64,000 bases of DNA from Trichosporon coremiiforme (taxonomy: Eukaryota > Basidiomycota > Tremellomycetes > Trichosporonales > Trichosporonaceae): assembly GCA_039545355.1 (NCBI GenBank), contig BCJJ01000030.1, positions 127,954 to 191,953 on the forward strand, written 5' to 3'. Below, piece after piece: positions 11,360-23,166 of the stretch (its first letter is position 1; each line of letters opens with the position of its first letter). A model generated the notes under the pieces. The model searched no databases. It was not told where the DNA came from and saw only the letters and a list, made by a program, of their open reading frames with translations. A program made the translations under genes and the position numbers.

Positions 11360-12515
11360 ATGGGCAAGGGCGGCGACGGCGGATATAACAAGGCCCTCGG
11401 CAAAGCCATCAAGGCCAAAGGTAAGCTTTTCTCTTCGGGGCACGCAGCTGACTTCAGGCCTCGGCCGTCTCAAGTGGTACTGTCAGGTAAGCTTTCTCTC
11501 CCAGAACGTCAACTAATAATAGATCTGTGAGAAGCAGTGTCGCGACGAGAATGGCTTCCAGGCGCATTGCAAGAGTGAGCCGCATCTGCGCAAGATGATC
11601 TCGATCGGGCCAAACGCGGGCGCGACGATCGCCGAGTTCTCGCGCCAGTTCCAGTACGACTTTGTGACGCTGCTCAAGTCCCGACACAACACGCAGCGCG
11701 TGCGCGCGAACGCGGTGTACAACGAGTACATTCAGGATAAGCACCATGTGCACATGAATGCGACGAGATGGGTCACACTGAACGGTTTCATCCAGACGAT
11801 TGGAAAGGCGGGCATCGTCAAGGTCGACGAGGACGACAAGGGTCTCTGGATCCAGTGGGTCGACACGAGGCCCGAGACGCTGGCTAAGCAGGTGAGTGTA
11901 GCTGGGTCCTCTTAAGTGAAGCTAGAGTCTTGGAGGAGTTATGAAAGCTGCATGACAGCTCGCGTTAGATCGCTCTGAGCTGACAACCAGGCGGCAGCGC
12001 AGAAGAAAGACCGCGCGACGATGGACGGCGAAGAGCGCGAGCGCAAGATGCTCGAGGACCAGATTGCGCGAGCGCGCGCCTTGGCCGCGGAGCAAGAGTC
12101 CGCCTCGCCAGCCCCTGGCCTCCAGAAAGCGGAAGGCGAAAAGGTGAAGCTGAGTCTTGGTCCGATATCACTTGGCGGCTCCGCTTCCGCCTCTGGCGCC
12201 TCAACCCCTGCAGATGGCGATGAGAAGAAGGACGCCAAGCCGATGAGCATCTCCTTCGGCTCCGGCGTCTCGCACGGCGCAGCGCAGCCCGCGGCCGCGA
12301 ACCCGCTCAAGATGAACCCGCTGAAAACCAACCCGCTCAAGCGACCGGCGCCCATGAACGTGTTCAAGAGCGCAAAGGCGGCCAAGACGGAGGAACCGGC
12401 CGAGGGCAAGCCGAAGGGTTTCGTGTCCGAAGCGGAGAGGCTGATGCGCGAGGATCAGGCGAGGAAGGCGGCGCGGGCTGGGGAACGGGGCGGACACGGC
12501 GGTCCGAGGCGATGA
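11360..12515 (+). CDS. KIN17: KIN17 / Rts2 nuclear zinc-finger protein
   Basis: Four exons: 11360-11420, 11458-11486, 11523-11891 and 11991-12515, giving 327 aa. The N-terminus MGKGG and the basic AIKAKGLGRLKWYC lead into a C2H2-type finger with C29, C32, H45 and H51. The winged-helix domain follows (residues about 51-160), with the family hallmarks RVRANAVYNEYI, HMNATRW, LNGFIQTIGKAG and KGLWIQWVD. A helical charged region (RATMDGEERERKMLEDQI) comes next, then an Ala/Pro/Lys-rich tail with NPLK repeats. KIN17 proteins bind curved DNA and RNA and act in replication, repair and pre-mRNA processing. The KOW/SH3-like C-terminal domain of animal KIN17 appears absent, as in many fungal orthologues. 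Exon 2 is only 29 nt. Confidence 0.93.
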
Positions 12516-12638
12516 TAAGCTTCCCCTACCCAGAGCCAGCCCCCAACGCCCTATCGCGATCTGCTGTTGGTTCAGTCCAGAGTCTAGATTCTTGTCACTT
12601 GTATTCCTATGACACAATTGCATATGTACACCGAGAAG

Positions 12639-13232
12639 CTACGAGAGGACGGCACACTGTCTCCAATGCTGGTACAGGAGGACGCACCACCACCCCGGCA
12701 AGGCGACGAGTCCCGCCCATCCCCAGGGCGGCAGCGGCCTTGACAGCCAAAAGAAGACGAAGACAGCGGCACCGGCCTGTATCGAAGCTCTCACCACGTC
12801 TGTGGCTAAGAGTCCCATAGTAGTGGGAACTTTCACCCGCGCGCCTCTCCTGTCGGTGGTTCCGTGGCCCGTCGACGGTGACCTCGCGCGGTCATGGTCG
12901 TGCCAGGTATGCGTCGGGTCGGAATCTAGGACGTGTGCGCGCTCCCATTTCGCATTCCACACCACTAGCCTGATCCAGCCCACAACTCCAAGTGTCGCGA
13001 GGAGAAAGGCGGAGATGGAGAGATAGGGCGAGGAAGTGAAGAGCAAGCCGAAGAGCGCCGCGCCTGCTGCGCTACCGAGAGCGAAGAGGAGCAGGAGGGC
13101 TAGGGGGAAGCGGAAGGGGAGGTGGAGGGTGTAGATCCTGCAGCGGCAGAGATCGGGACATGCGGGATATCGGAGCGAGGACGTGAGGGCTGAGCCAATG
13201 TCGGACAGGAGGGAGGGTTGTTGCCGTGGCAT
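12639..13232 (-). CDS. Small integral membrane protein of unknown function
   Basis: A single exon, 197 aa. After a Cys-containing, probably cytosolic N-terminus (CPDLCRCRIY) there are two close membrane helices at about residues 38-60 and 66-90 (LALLLLFALGSAAGAALFGLL; LSISAFLLATLGVVGWIRLVV in part). A hydrophilic His/Asp/Arg-rich loop of about 45 residues follows, then two more helices near 150-168 and 170-190 with many Trp residues. This topology, with short ends and a central loop, resembles ER or Golgi proteins, but I do not recognise a family. It lies 123 bp downstream of KIN17 in tail-to-tail orientation. Confidence 0.65.
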   Translation of the reverse strand: MPRQQPSLLSDIGSALTSSLRYPACPDLCRCRIYTLHLPFRFPLALLLLFALGSAAGAALFGLLFTSSPYLSISAFLLATLGVVGWIRLVVWNAKWERAHVLDSDPTHTWHDHDRARSPSTGHGTTDRRGARVKVPTTMGLLATDVVRASIQAGAAVFVFFWLSRPLPPWGWAGLVALPGWWCVLLYQHWRQCAVLS

Positions 13233-13536
13233 TGTCGCGGACTGTCGTTGATTATTGTGCCGCTCAGCTCGAGGTTTGTTTGCAACTTGGCTTCGTTGCT
13301 GTGATCTGAGACATGGCGAGATGCCGCGAGATGCCAGTGAGGAGGGAGGCGCACAGGCCGCGAGAAGGCCGACCCCGGCGGGCGGTTACCGACGTCCCTG
13401 ACGCCACCCCGTCCCCGGCACTTGAAAAGCAAGATGCAAGATGCTACATGTTGTTTCGCAGTCTATTATAGCCACTAGCTACTCTGCACGATTTGCGCAG
13501 TTACTGATGTTGTTGAAGACAAGGCACTCTCCTCTC
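13233..13536. other. Intergenic region, 304 bp
   Basis: Promoter side of the small membrane protein and 3' side of the DUF3533 gene. No element was recognised. Confidence 0.45.
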
Positions 13537-15607
13537 TCACTTTGAGCTCAACTGTGGGCTGCTCGCAGGTTGGGACTGGCTCAGCTGGCTCAGCTGGCTC
13601 AGCTGGCTCGGCTGGCTCGGCTGAGTCGGCACCGACGACCCCGAGTCCTGCCAGACCGGCACGCGATACTGTCTCGGCACGCTGTCTCCCGGCGGCAAGT
13701 GCGCGTCCTGTGCGCCAAATGAACTCCTCGTCCTGCTCTGAATGCGCGCCGAGAGACTCCTTGACAGCGGCCGAGTGTCGCCCGGAATCTCCTCCTCGGG
13801 GAACACGATCTCAGTGATCGGATCGCCCCCGTCTGGCGGGGGAGGGGGCACGCCGGTGCCTTCCCTCGACTTGCGGGACAAGTGATAGTCGCCGCTGAGC
13901 CAGATCAGCTCCGTGAATATGACCCACGCCATGACGACGGGACAATACGTCGAGAGCCGGTTACAGCATCCCTTGCCCCAGATCGTGATCGCGATAGCCC
14001 AGTATGCGTGCGACGGGAAGATGTACGAAATGTTGTAGAACAGTCCCCCGACTTCGGGCGGGAAGACCGCCGCGGCCACAGACGTCACAACGACCGGGAA
14101 GACAAAGTACATGATGAACTTGATGGGGAGGAAGGCGAGAATTGTGCCGAAGATGTTGAAGTTGATCCAGCAGTAGAAGAGCGTGTCGGTCCAGAGCGCG
14201 AAGAAGTTCTTCGCCGGGTACGTGTAGTCCTCCCTGAAGCTGAAGTTGACGGAGGTCATTATGAGCGAGGCGAGGACACACCAGACGACCTTGAGAATGA
14301 ACTTGGCGCGGGTCAGTTTGAACATGGTCGTCGGGTGCGAGTACACGCCTGCTTCGGTGAAGACGCCCATGATAATCATGTTGAAGAAGAAGGTCGCGAG
14401 GTTGGGCACGACGACGCCGAACGTGTTGATGAACACGCGGGACTGGAACGGCAGCGGCGCCATGTCCGTCTCGGTGAATCCGACCGCTTGCGCGATGAGC
14501 TTCGCGAGCGCCTCATTCTCCGCCGCGCTGTTACCTCCCGTATTCTGGCTCAGGGCCACGTTCGCAGCGTACCCGCTCACCTTGGCGCTCACTTCGGCCA
14601 GCGCCTGCGTGATCGCTGGTCGGATGTAGGAAGAGTACGTCGTGAAGTATCGCGCTCCCGTGAGGTAGTTCGTGATGGCGGATTTCGGGTCGTAGTTCCC
14701 CGCTGTTGGGTTGGCTAACGCTTGTTGGAGAGCTTCGGAAGCACCCTCCTTCACGACAAGAGCACCCCAGTACGTTCCGTCCCAGACCGACTCGACCACG
14801 TCTGTGATCGAGCCATCCATGATCTCCCACCCCGGCGCCTCGTGGGTGCGCATCGAGTTCAACGTCGAGAGCAGTGTCTGCCCGACGACGCCGCCGTCAA
14901 AGTCACGAACACGGATCTGAGGTCAGCACGTGCATGCACGTTTGCGTCCGACAGTGCGCCCGCCATGGTAGCCCGCTGCATCACTGCGCCGAAAGCGGAG
15001 TGATCGGCGACGAAGCGATGGAGCGACGGAGTTAGGTACGAGCATAGTATCCCCGGGGCTATCTGGGCTGACTTGTCTGCGCCGCATGACGTCTTGCTGA
15101 CTTTCGCCTGCACCTATTGGCCTAACCCGTCATGCCCTTCCTCCGCTGCATGCACAAAAGGTCACTCACCTTGAGCTTGTAAGCCCTGTGCTGGGCATTA
15201 TGATTACACCCGAAGATCCAGAGCGCCGTGCCCCAGAGCACGATGAGGAGCACCGTGGCCGCAATAGCCATGGGCTTGATGACATATTCGAGTTTCTTGT
15301 TCACCTTTGGCGGCTTGAGGGCTGGGTCCACTTCGCCTGGCGTCTGGTCCTTGCCCGCGACGAGGACACGGTTCGGCTCCGTGTCGAGCTGAACGGTGTG
15401 GGTCGCTGGCGGCGGGTTCGGGACGGAGTACAGTTTCTCCTTTTCTTGGATACCCCCCAGGCCCGAGGGCGGGAGGGACTGGCGGCCATTACTGCCGTTG
15501 CTGCCGTTGGAACCGTTGTGGAGGGTCGATTGCGACGCAGAATGTGACGGCACCATCGTGCGCAGCGTGCCGGTGCTCCCGACACGGTCCATGCGGTCGC
15601 GGTCCAT
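13537..15607 (-). CDS. DUF3533 / Sng1-like multi-pass membrane protein
   Basis: Two exons on the minus strand, 15607-15170 and 14916-13537, giving 605 aa; the 253-nt intron is long for this window. A Ser/Gly/Asn-rich N-terminus precedes the first membrane helix near residues 113-135 (IAATVLLIVLWGTALWIFG). A large extracytoplasmic domain follows, starting VRDFDGGVVGQTLLS, the position where this family (ABC-2-like, YhgE/SNG1) shows its VVDxD-type motif. Five further helices lie between about residues 320 and 500. The cytosolic tail contains SQLSQLSQ repeats from a 9-bp minisatellite. Yeast Sng1 contributes to resistance to nitrosoguanidine and to plasma-membrane lipid asymmetry; here the role is inferred from family membership. 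The frame remains open upstream of the ATG without another Met, so a short 5' exon cannot be excluded. Confidence 0.8.
13576..13629 (-). repeat. In-frame 9-bp minisatellite in the DUF3533 gene
   Basis: Six head-to-tail copies of a 9-bp unit (CTGGCTCAG on the plus strand: three perfect, two with a G, the last more diverged). On the coding strand this gives Ser-Gln-Leu/Pro repeats in the C-terminal tail. As the unit is a multiple of three, length changes would keep the frame. Confidence 0.85.
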
Positions 15608-17953
15608 GTGTGGGCTGCCGGATTGGCTGGGGAGGGCGGAGGGCGGGACGGACGCGGATGGGGTGTGGAATGGCGGTGTGTCTGATATGGGGGGTGCAGA
15701 CAGTTGTGCACTGATGTTTTAAAGGAGTGTCTCCGGTCGGCTGTCTGTATGTGTCGGCTGTCTGTGTCGGCCAGTGTGTCAGTTGTGTGATGTGGTGGGA
15801 TTGTGTACGTATGCTTAAGGAACGCGTAGATGAACGGAGTCAAGTATCGCGCAAGTTTGGAGTGTTGATAATGCGGAGAAATTGTCAGACGGCAACAGAA
15901 CAAGCTCGGTCTGTCTGGAAGAAGTCGACAGATGCATCACATTGCATCACATGGGTTGCAGATGTGCGTTCCTGCTGTCTGCAGTCTGTTCTGGCTGATC
16001 GTCCGCAGCTGAGGAGACCGCACTCACCGAGCCCGCCGGGCGCTCCGATTGGCCGTCCGGGAAGAGGCACGACAGACGAGCGAGCCGAGACAAATGTGCG
16101 GCGTTCATTGGTCTCGCCGATCGCTCAGACAAGTGGGCCCCGTCTCTCCTCACCTTCCTTCCCTCATCCCCTTATCCCCTCATCCCCTCATCTCCAGTCA
16201 GTTCCAGCCGACACCTCACTCCCACGCTTCATGTCAGCCACGGCGAACGAAGGGATCAATAAGACTCCGCTCTCGATTGGTATTGGCACTCTTGACAGTC
16301 GTCTTCGATTCAGCCGAGTCACATGCAACGCTCGAATTGGTATTATCAAAGAGCGCACTGTGCCATGTCGGGCAGCACGTGAACGCCTGTTGATCAGCGG
16401 ATCCCAGCGAATCGCGCGAATCAGATCCCAGCTGACATGCCGACGGAGATAAGCACAGCAGTCTGACCCTGATTAGATTTTCGCATCCCCTCCCTTATGC
16501 TGGAGCTCATGGCAGTTACGATATCTTTGAGATTGGCGCAGTACATGCGTCGACTGGCGCCCGATTGTCAGCTCCCCCACGAAACTTAGGGGTGCTGGGG
16601 CCGCATTGCTGACATGAAGAATGCTGATCTCGTCTGCCGCAGTTCGGCAAATTTGGCCGGTTGACCGTTCACCTGAACGCCTAGTGCGCCACATGAACAA
16701 CCAGCGATCGCGGGCGCAGTTCCAGGCGACCCTCTGTCTTCTCCTGACCTCGCCCCCCATCATGCCCTGCCTCTTCACCAAACCCTTGGAACTGCAGAAG
16801 CCCAGAAAGTCAAAAAAAATGTTACTCTCTCGAGTAGACATGCTCGCACGCTGAGTCGAACAGCGGTCAGCCCGGAACGGGGTGTAAAGAACCACAACGG
16901 ACGGTGATAACCACCTACACTATCCGAGCTTGGACGATACTGAACCTGTTGGAAAACGACATGTTCGAGTGGAGGTCCATGCTCCATTGTTCTATTGTTC
17001 CATTGTTTGTAGTGTGGCCCGAGCGTAAGGCAGCCTACACGCTGTTCTCATGCTGTTCTTGTGACATATATACATCAGTATGAGCTCTATGCATCCACAC
17101 CATTCACCTCTCATAATATCATCATCCCACCGGTGGCAATTATCATACTGCCACCCGGTCGCAGCTATCGCGCTGCCCTACGATCGCTCGATATCAGCCA
17201 GCCTCAAAAGCTGACAGAACCTTCTGCTCAGGTGTAGTTCGGCAGCCCTGCTCCGGAAAATTAAAATCAGGCGCGGGCGAGGTAGGCACTCGGGATATCG
17301 CGGGGCGATACGGTTGAAGCTGGCTCAAAGGTGCTGCTCGCTGAACAGTGCCCCGATCCCACTGCTTGGTAACCGTAAGTGTCATGGGTGCACTTGGCCG
17401 AGGCATTGCGGGACTTGGCTGACGACTGTGCGGGCCTAGCCGTAGTTCGCTGACGGCAGAGGCTTAGCGAGGACTTGGCGCCGATCGTCAAACTCGCCAA
17501 GCTCTGGAGGAGTGACATATGCAAGGCTTGTGCAGTTGCCCCGCATGGGCCGGTCTGTCAGGCCTACTGATACCACTCAATGTCACTCGAGAGCTGACAA
17601 CAACGTGAGGACTGCTTTGCCCTGCTCCGCTCCGCGTTCAAGATTAACTGCATGTGGGCATGCTTGCCACGTATAACGTAGAATACACTGTGCTCGCTCC
17701 TAGTACCTGTACTGTGTACTGCTTACGGATGGGAATTGGCGAATGGACGAAGGGGGATAAATGTGAAGTGTAGTATACAAAAGGGACTGGGACTCGCGCT
17801 CTCGCTGCGTGCTCTCGTGTTCGCGCTACCGCGGGCTCTGCGTCGTCGTCCCGCTGCCGCCTCTATGTAGGCTTGCTCAGGCCTACAGCCTGCACACTAC
17901 CTGCGGCCACCGGTACCACTGGCTAGTGGCGAACTTCTGGCCGGGGAGCCCTC
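15608..17953. other. Gene-poor region, 2.3 kb
   Basis: No open frame with coding character or splice logic was found. The first 130 bp are pyrimidine-rich on the minus strand (leader of the DUF3533 gene). CTCATCCCC repeats occur near 16160-16195. Otherwise the sequence is more AT-rich and non-coding. It marks the left border of the accessory island. Confidence 0.55.
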
Positions 17954-19657
17954 CTATGGGCTCCGCGGTTCTGGGCTGGTGGGCGACCCGCCGGGCGGCG
18001 GCTGCGGGCTCGGGTTCGTGACGCGTAAGACATGGTCGTAGGACGGCGGGGGCATCGCGATGGGACCGACGGCCTCGCTGTCAACTTCCTCTGACATGGC
18101 GTACGCGGACTGCTGGTATCGCGACGAGGACGCGGCCATGGCCTCCATCTGCTGCAGGCGCTGCTTCTCGGTCAGGTTGCTGCTAGAGCCAGACCCGATA
18201 CCGGTGATACCGGACGCAGCGCTGCTCGTCGCGACGCTACCGCGGTGGAAGCTCGGCTCGGGGATGCTCATCGGGTACGGGTTCAGGTACGGGTCGCGCG
18301 AGTCGGCGTCGTAACCCGCGGCGTTCGCCGCATTACGGCGCATTGGGCTCGATTCGTCCGTCTCCTCCTGCAGGTCGATGCTGACCGCGTGTGTGTCCCT
18401 GGGCTGCTTGCGGCGCTTCAGGAAGCACCACAGGACCAGACCCGCGATCAGGAGCGCGCCAATGGCCGATCCGACGGCAGCACCGGCGATCGTGCCTGCG
18501 TTGCTGCTAGACGACTTGCTGCCAGAGCCAGCCTGCGAGTCGTCGGTAGGCGTCGATGTTGTTCCTGTTGCGGACTGCGAGCCGGAGCCAGAACCAGGTG
18601 CGGTCGATTTGCCGGTTCCGACAGGCTGCGGGATGCCAGTCGTGCCAGGGCTCGAGCTGTCCAAACAGCCGTTCTGGGTGCTGGGGACAACCTTGAATGG
18701 TGAAAGTGATCCGCCCGTGCCGTACTTGCCGCTTGTGAGGACGACAAAGACAATGGGCGTACCGCCTTCCGCGTTGACGACCCAGTCGACGGACTTCTTG
18801 TCTTTCGTGATGGGGATCTCGAAGGTGTCGCCGGCGGGGATGAGGCCCGCGATGTTGGCGGGGAGGTCGAAGTCCTCGCTCCACTCAAACTTGGCCGTCG
18901 TGCACGGCTTGACGTCCGTGGCCTCGGGCTCCATCCAGAAGCCATTCCCGTCAATCGGCATGTTCTTGTTCTCCGGCGTCAGACAAGACGAGTCGTCGCT
19001 GGCGTCGACGGCTGGACTGTCAGCTGACATGCACAAGGTTCGCGTTCCGCGATCCGGGGACAAGCCTCTGCACTCACTCTGAACGTCGGACACTCCACCG
19101 GATCCCCACCCGGAGGAGTCATACATGGTAGCGACAAATTGCTGGCCGATGGCCTGCTTATAATCGAACGTGTGGGTCCATGGTCCATTGCCATCCTTCT
19201 GGGGGATGGAGACATTGAACACTTGCGCGCTGTCCTTGACGTTCCACTGAAGGCGTCAGCGAAGTGTAACGAAACAAAAATTGGCCTCCAATCCGCGCAT
19301 GTGCATCTCCCCAAACAGCTAAATTGCAGATGGGCGGCGACTGCTCAAACTCACAGGAACAGTGATCAGGTGGTACGGCCCTTGTCCTCCTTGCCTGCAT
19401 GGGTCAGTCTCGGGTTCTTGTTGCATGTCGCTTCTGCTTCTGCTTCTGCGCAGCCGACAGTGCGCCGATCCCACTCAGACGTACCATGTGACAGTCATTT
19501 GCCCACACTGAACAACCTCCGAGAGGGAGAACTTGAACGTCTGCTTCGCCAGGGCGACCGGGTCGGCCGCGTAGGTGGGGACGGCCATCGCGGCAGCAGC
19601 GAGCACGAGGGGTAGGCGGGGTAAGGAGCGTCTGCTGGAACGCGTAGACGACGGCAT
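17954..19657 (-). CDS. Island family copy A: secreted single-pass membrane protein with PPxY tail (intact)
   Basis: Four exons on the minus strand: 19657-19485, 19394-19355, 19246-19078 and 19011-17954, giving 479 aa. A signal peptide (LPLVLAAAAMAVPTYA) ends near residue 29. The ectodomain has four notable Cys: in VQCGQMTVTW, SCLTPE, VKPCTT and QNGCLD. It has the shared motifs FVATMYDSSGWGSGGVS and IPAGDTFEIPI, then a Ser/Gly/Thr stalk. One membrane helix follows (GAAVGSAIGALLIAGLVLWCF) with a stop-transfer KRRK. The cytosolic tail of about 150 residues ends with PPPSYDHVLRVTNPSP, a PPxY motif. It is 479 aa like copy E despite much sequence divergence. I know no function; the layout suggests a surface sensor or adhesion protein whose turnover could involve a WW-domain ubiquitin ligase. 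The start was chosen for its signal peptide. Confidence 0.82.
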
Positions 19658-22600
19658 GGTGAGTCGGAATGGTCGGGAGGGTGTGCAGAGGAGCCTTATT
19701 GGGGTTGTTGTTGCGTGCTGCGAAATGCCCGAGTCGCGATCGAGGCAACCTGCAGGGAGACGGAGGCGGAGGGTCACTTGTCCTGGATACCACTGCTTTC
19801 GACCGTCACTTGGACTCGAAGATGCAAACTAGCAGAGTCGTCGCCGGGATGTCGCGCGGCGAGCTTGGTGCCGAGTGCCAAGGTGGGCGTGCTAGCTGGA
19901 GGCTGGTGCCGGAGTGAAGGGAGATGGTGTCTCTAGCGCCGGGCGGAGACGGTTCTTTGCTGTCGAACTCGGAAGCAGGGCAAAGGTCAAGGAAGACGAG
20001 TCGGCAGAAGAGAAAAGGGGGAAAGGGCAACAGTGTAGTCGGAGGGCCGAGAGATCGGAAGAAGAAAATGGGGTCGAAGGAGGAGAAGGAAGGTGCGTCT
20101 GTGAAGGAGGGTGAGAGTGTGGTGGTAGGATGGAATGGAAAGAGAGAGTCCAAGCGTTGAGGTTGGTTGTGTTTCTTGGTGGTGGCTAGGACAAGTGAGT
20201 GCTGTAGAGCCGAGCAGGCAGTGCAGGAAGTGGACAGGCTGCAGGAGCTGACAGCTGACAGTTGACAGGGCTGGTAAGGTTGAAGGAAGGAGAATGACCA
20301 TGGATATCGAGCGACCTGTGCTAAGCCGATGAGGGTTAGAGGGATACGAGGCAGGGTTGGTCGTGGTTGATCGCTGGATGCAAAACACAACTGACGCGAC
20401 GTCCCTCTCAGGCTCTCAGGGTGCAGGAGCCCGTATGCAGTCTAAGCCCTGTCCTACTAGGGAGGGCACGTCGGCCCGGGCGACACTGTAACTGGCCCGA
20501 TGCCCCATCCGGCATGTGCCTGCCCTGCAACCCTGTAACCCTGTAATACTGCGAGGGGTCCGGCGTGCGCCCTCTACCCTCGCGCTCTCACTCCTGAGCG
20601 GCTCATCGTACGCGCGACTTGAACAATGCATATTCATTTTACTCAAGAAGACTAATCCCATTAGCACGCTGCTTCCGGTCACCTGCCCTGACACACAAAC
20701 TCGACGACACTCGACTGCATCGGCATGGACAGACAGCCCTCTGTCAATAGCCACCACAATACAATCCCTCGATATCCCTCCGACGCGCGCGTCGTAGGCT
20801 GGGCACACTCGTTGTACAGCTCGGTACCTCGCTCCACTTCGAGCAAACAGCTGCACAGCTTGTGCCTACCATGCAGCCATGATCTCGCAGCCCTCGGCCC
20901 TCTCGCCCATTGTAGCAGATGGGGACTTATACGCTGTTCTCTTCCGAAATCCGCATCACGAGATGGAGATGCATAAGCTGCATGCATGCGACAGGCGGAG
21001 GAAAAAGTCGATCAGCGCAGCAACCTGCAAGTACGGCGATTGGAAGACAGCAATGGGCTCAGCGTGCGCAGTCTTGACGCGCAGATCCACACTCGATACA
21101 AGGTTTGGGTTTCGTTCCAACACTCTGTCCGCAGAGCGAACAGTCTGCAGCGAACGTCTGCAGCTCTGCAGACTGCTGCGTACTCGCATGACCCGAGGGT
21201 CCCTCTTGACCCTCTCGGGTGCTCGCGCGCGTGAGCGTGCTCATATTGACTGAGCGCAGATGCACTTTTCTGATGGACACGATGCCGCGAGCAGGTCACA
21301 GAGGTCCCCGTGCGCACCTATTGCGGACCGAAGCCCGTTCACCCCGGGGGGACTCAGGTGCACAAGACGTCATGCCATGGCCAGGTCCTACAGTCAGCCG
21401 TGACATTACGAGCGTGGGACGTAGACGCGATCGGTTTCGGTGCGCAGTCCTTCATCAAGTGCACCCCTTGCACCCACGCGCGACCCCATTCTGGCGTAGA
21501 CCTTCCGAGACCGGAGCCGCACAAGAGCAGACCAGTCAGTGCAACGCGCTGCACGACACGCTAAGCTTCCAAACAGCCCCCATACCCGCTGAGACAAGCC
21601 TCCGAACAAGCCTTCAGCCTACCACGTACCATCGGAAATAGGAAGTGGGCCCAAAACAACCCAACGACAGAACAATTGGAATGTCCCAATCGGCCCAAGA
21701 TGGCGCGCTTGTTTTCTTTCGGCGCAATGGGCAGCTGACCACCTCGCCCAGCCTCATTCCACAGCCCACATGACGGTCGGTTCAGAAGTCTTCAGACTAT
21801 ACGTTGAAGCGACTGCGCCGTCACCCTCGACCCCAAGGCAAAGAGAAGAAATCTGCCTGACTGCGCACGCAACGACTGCCTCGTTTGGGCAGGTTATGCA
21901 TACTCGCGGCCAGAGTTGGGTTCGTGCCGTGCAGACCGTTCCTCACCTGCTTCCTCTGTTCCTCGTCACCTGTCATTCGTCACTCGTTCCTCATTACTCG
22001 GAAAGGACCGTGATGACGATAACCACTGAAGTCTGGCGTACCGTGTTTCGCTCATTCGGTCAGCTCGGGATCGCGAGTCTGCAATGTGCGGACATGAGAC
22101 AACGCGGAGACTGATACACGATATGTCGCAAGTCACCGAGCCTCCGGCTCCTATCGCCTCCTATGTGTATCGGCATCATGCAACTAGGCTTGACTACTAC
22201 TCCCCAGTCGTCCCACATAGTCGGGCGTAATGAACGGGGTTGAACGGCGCTGAACGGCGCTCGGCATCATGCCCGCTGCTGTGCATTGGCGCAGGTTTAG
22301 CGGTGTCTGGAAATAGGGGGTAAAACACCGACTCCGCAATCGAGGCATTCAGCACAGACACCGAAAGCGCTCGCAGTCCGGTAATTAGCTCTCTCGATCT
22401 CTCAATCTACCATACAACTCCTTCAATGCTTCAAGGTGCGGCGCTGCGCTCTGCCGAGTCTATCTGACATGTGTGCATGTGTTACGTCACGACACCCAGC
22501 ACACCAGATCTACCATACACGAGACACACGACGCCACCCACAAGAATGCCGGGCGTGCCTGATTGGAAGAGCGCACACTGCAGGATCACCCTTGACCTGC

Positions 22601-23166
22601 TTATGCTCCGCGTACTCGCTTGCACTGACCGGTACAGACTGAACTTAAGCTACTAGGAGTGCATTAGAGAAGACTTGGCCCGTCGCTCAAGATGCAGGCA
22701 GAAGGTGTGCGAGAGGGCGAGGCTCCGGCTCGCCAGGTTAGGGCACCTGGAGTAGACGGTACATCAACACCATGTCTGCACTGAACAGATTGTGTGCACT
22801 GCAGGTACGACGTTCGGCGGTGTCCAAACATCGGGTCAACTGTCCGGTAGACCTCGAAGCGCTGACCACCACCACCAGCCGCGCTGTTGTTCCCACCTCG
22901 GGTTGTCGCGGCTTGCGCGCGGGGCCATGCTTCTTTCCATGCCACCATCGTGTCTTCTTGCAACCGCATTTTCCTTCACATTTCGACCCCGAGCGCCTAC
23001 CCTGTTTCTATCCGCAGCACCCCGTCTACGAATACCATGAGTGACATCAATCCCCTAGCGAGAGGGGTTGCTACTGCGCCATGCTCGCCATCATGTTGGC
23101 CGAGATTGCGCGCACCGCTCTGGGCGGCCGCGAGTCAACCTCGGCGTTGTCGCTCGCCCCACTCTC
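19658..23166. other. Gene-poor region, 3.5 kb
   Basis: The first 700 bp are strongly CT-rich on the minus strand, the likely promoter/leader of copy A. The rest has only short, overlapping open frames on both strands with no splice logic and no similarity to the flanking family that I could see. No tRNA or transposon ends were recognised. Confidence 0.5.

Noticed and set aside
13882..14718. 278-codon plus-strand frame
   Set aside because: Antisense to the DUF3533 gene, whose membrane helices and family motifs are on the minus strand.
19806..20390. 194-codon minus-strand frame upstream of copy A
   Set aside because: Ser/Leu/Pro-rich translation of a CT-rich leader; no conserved motifs and no splice connection to copy A is needed.
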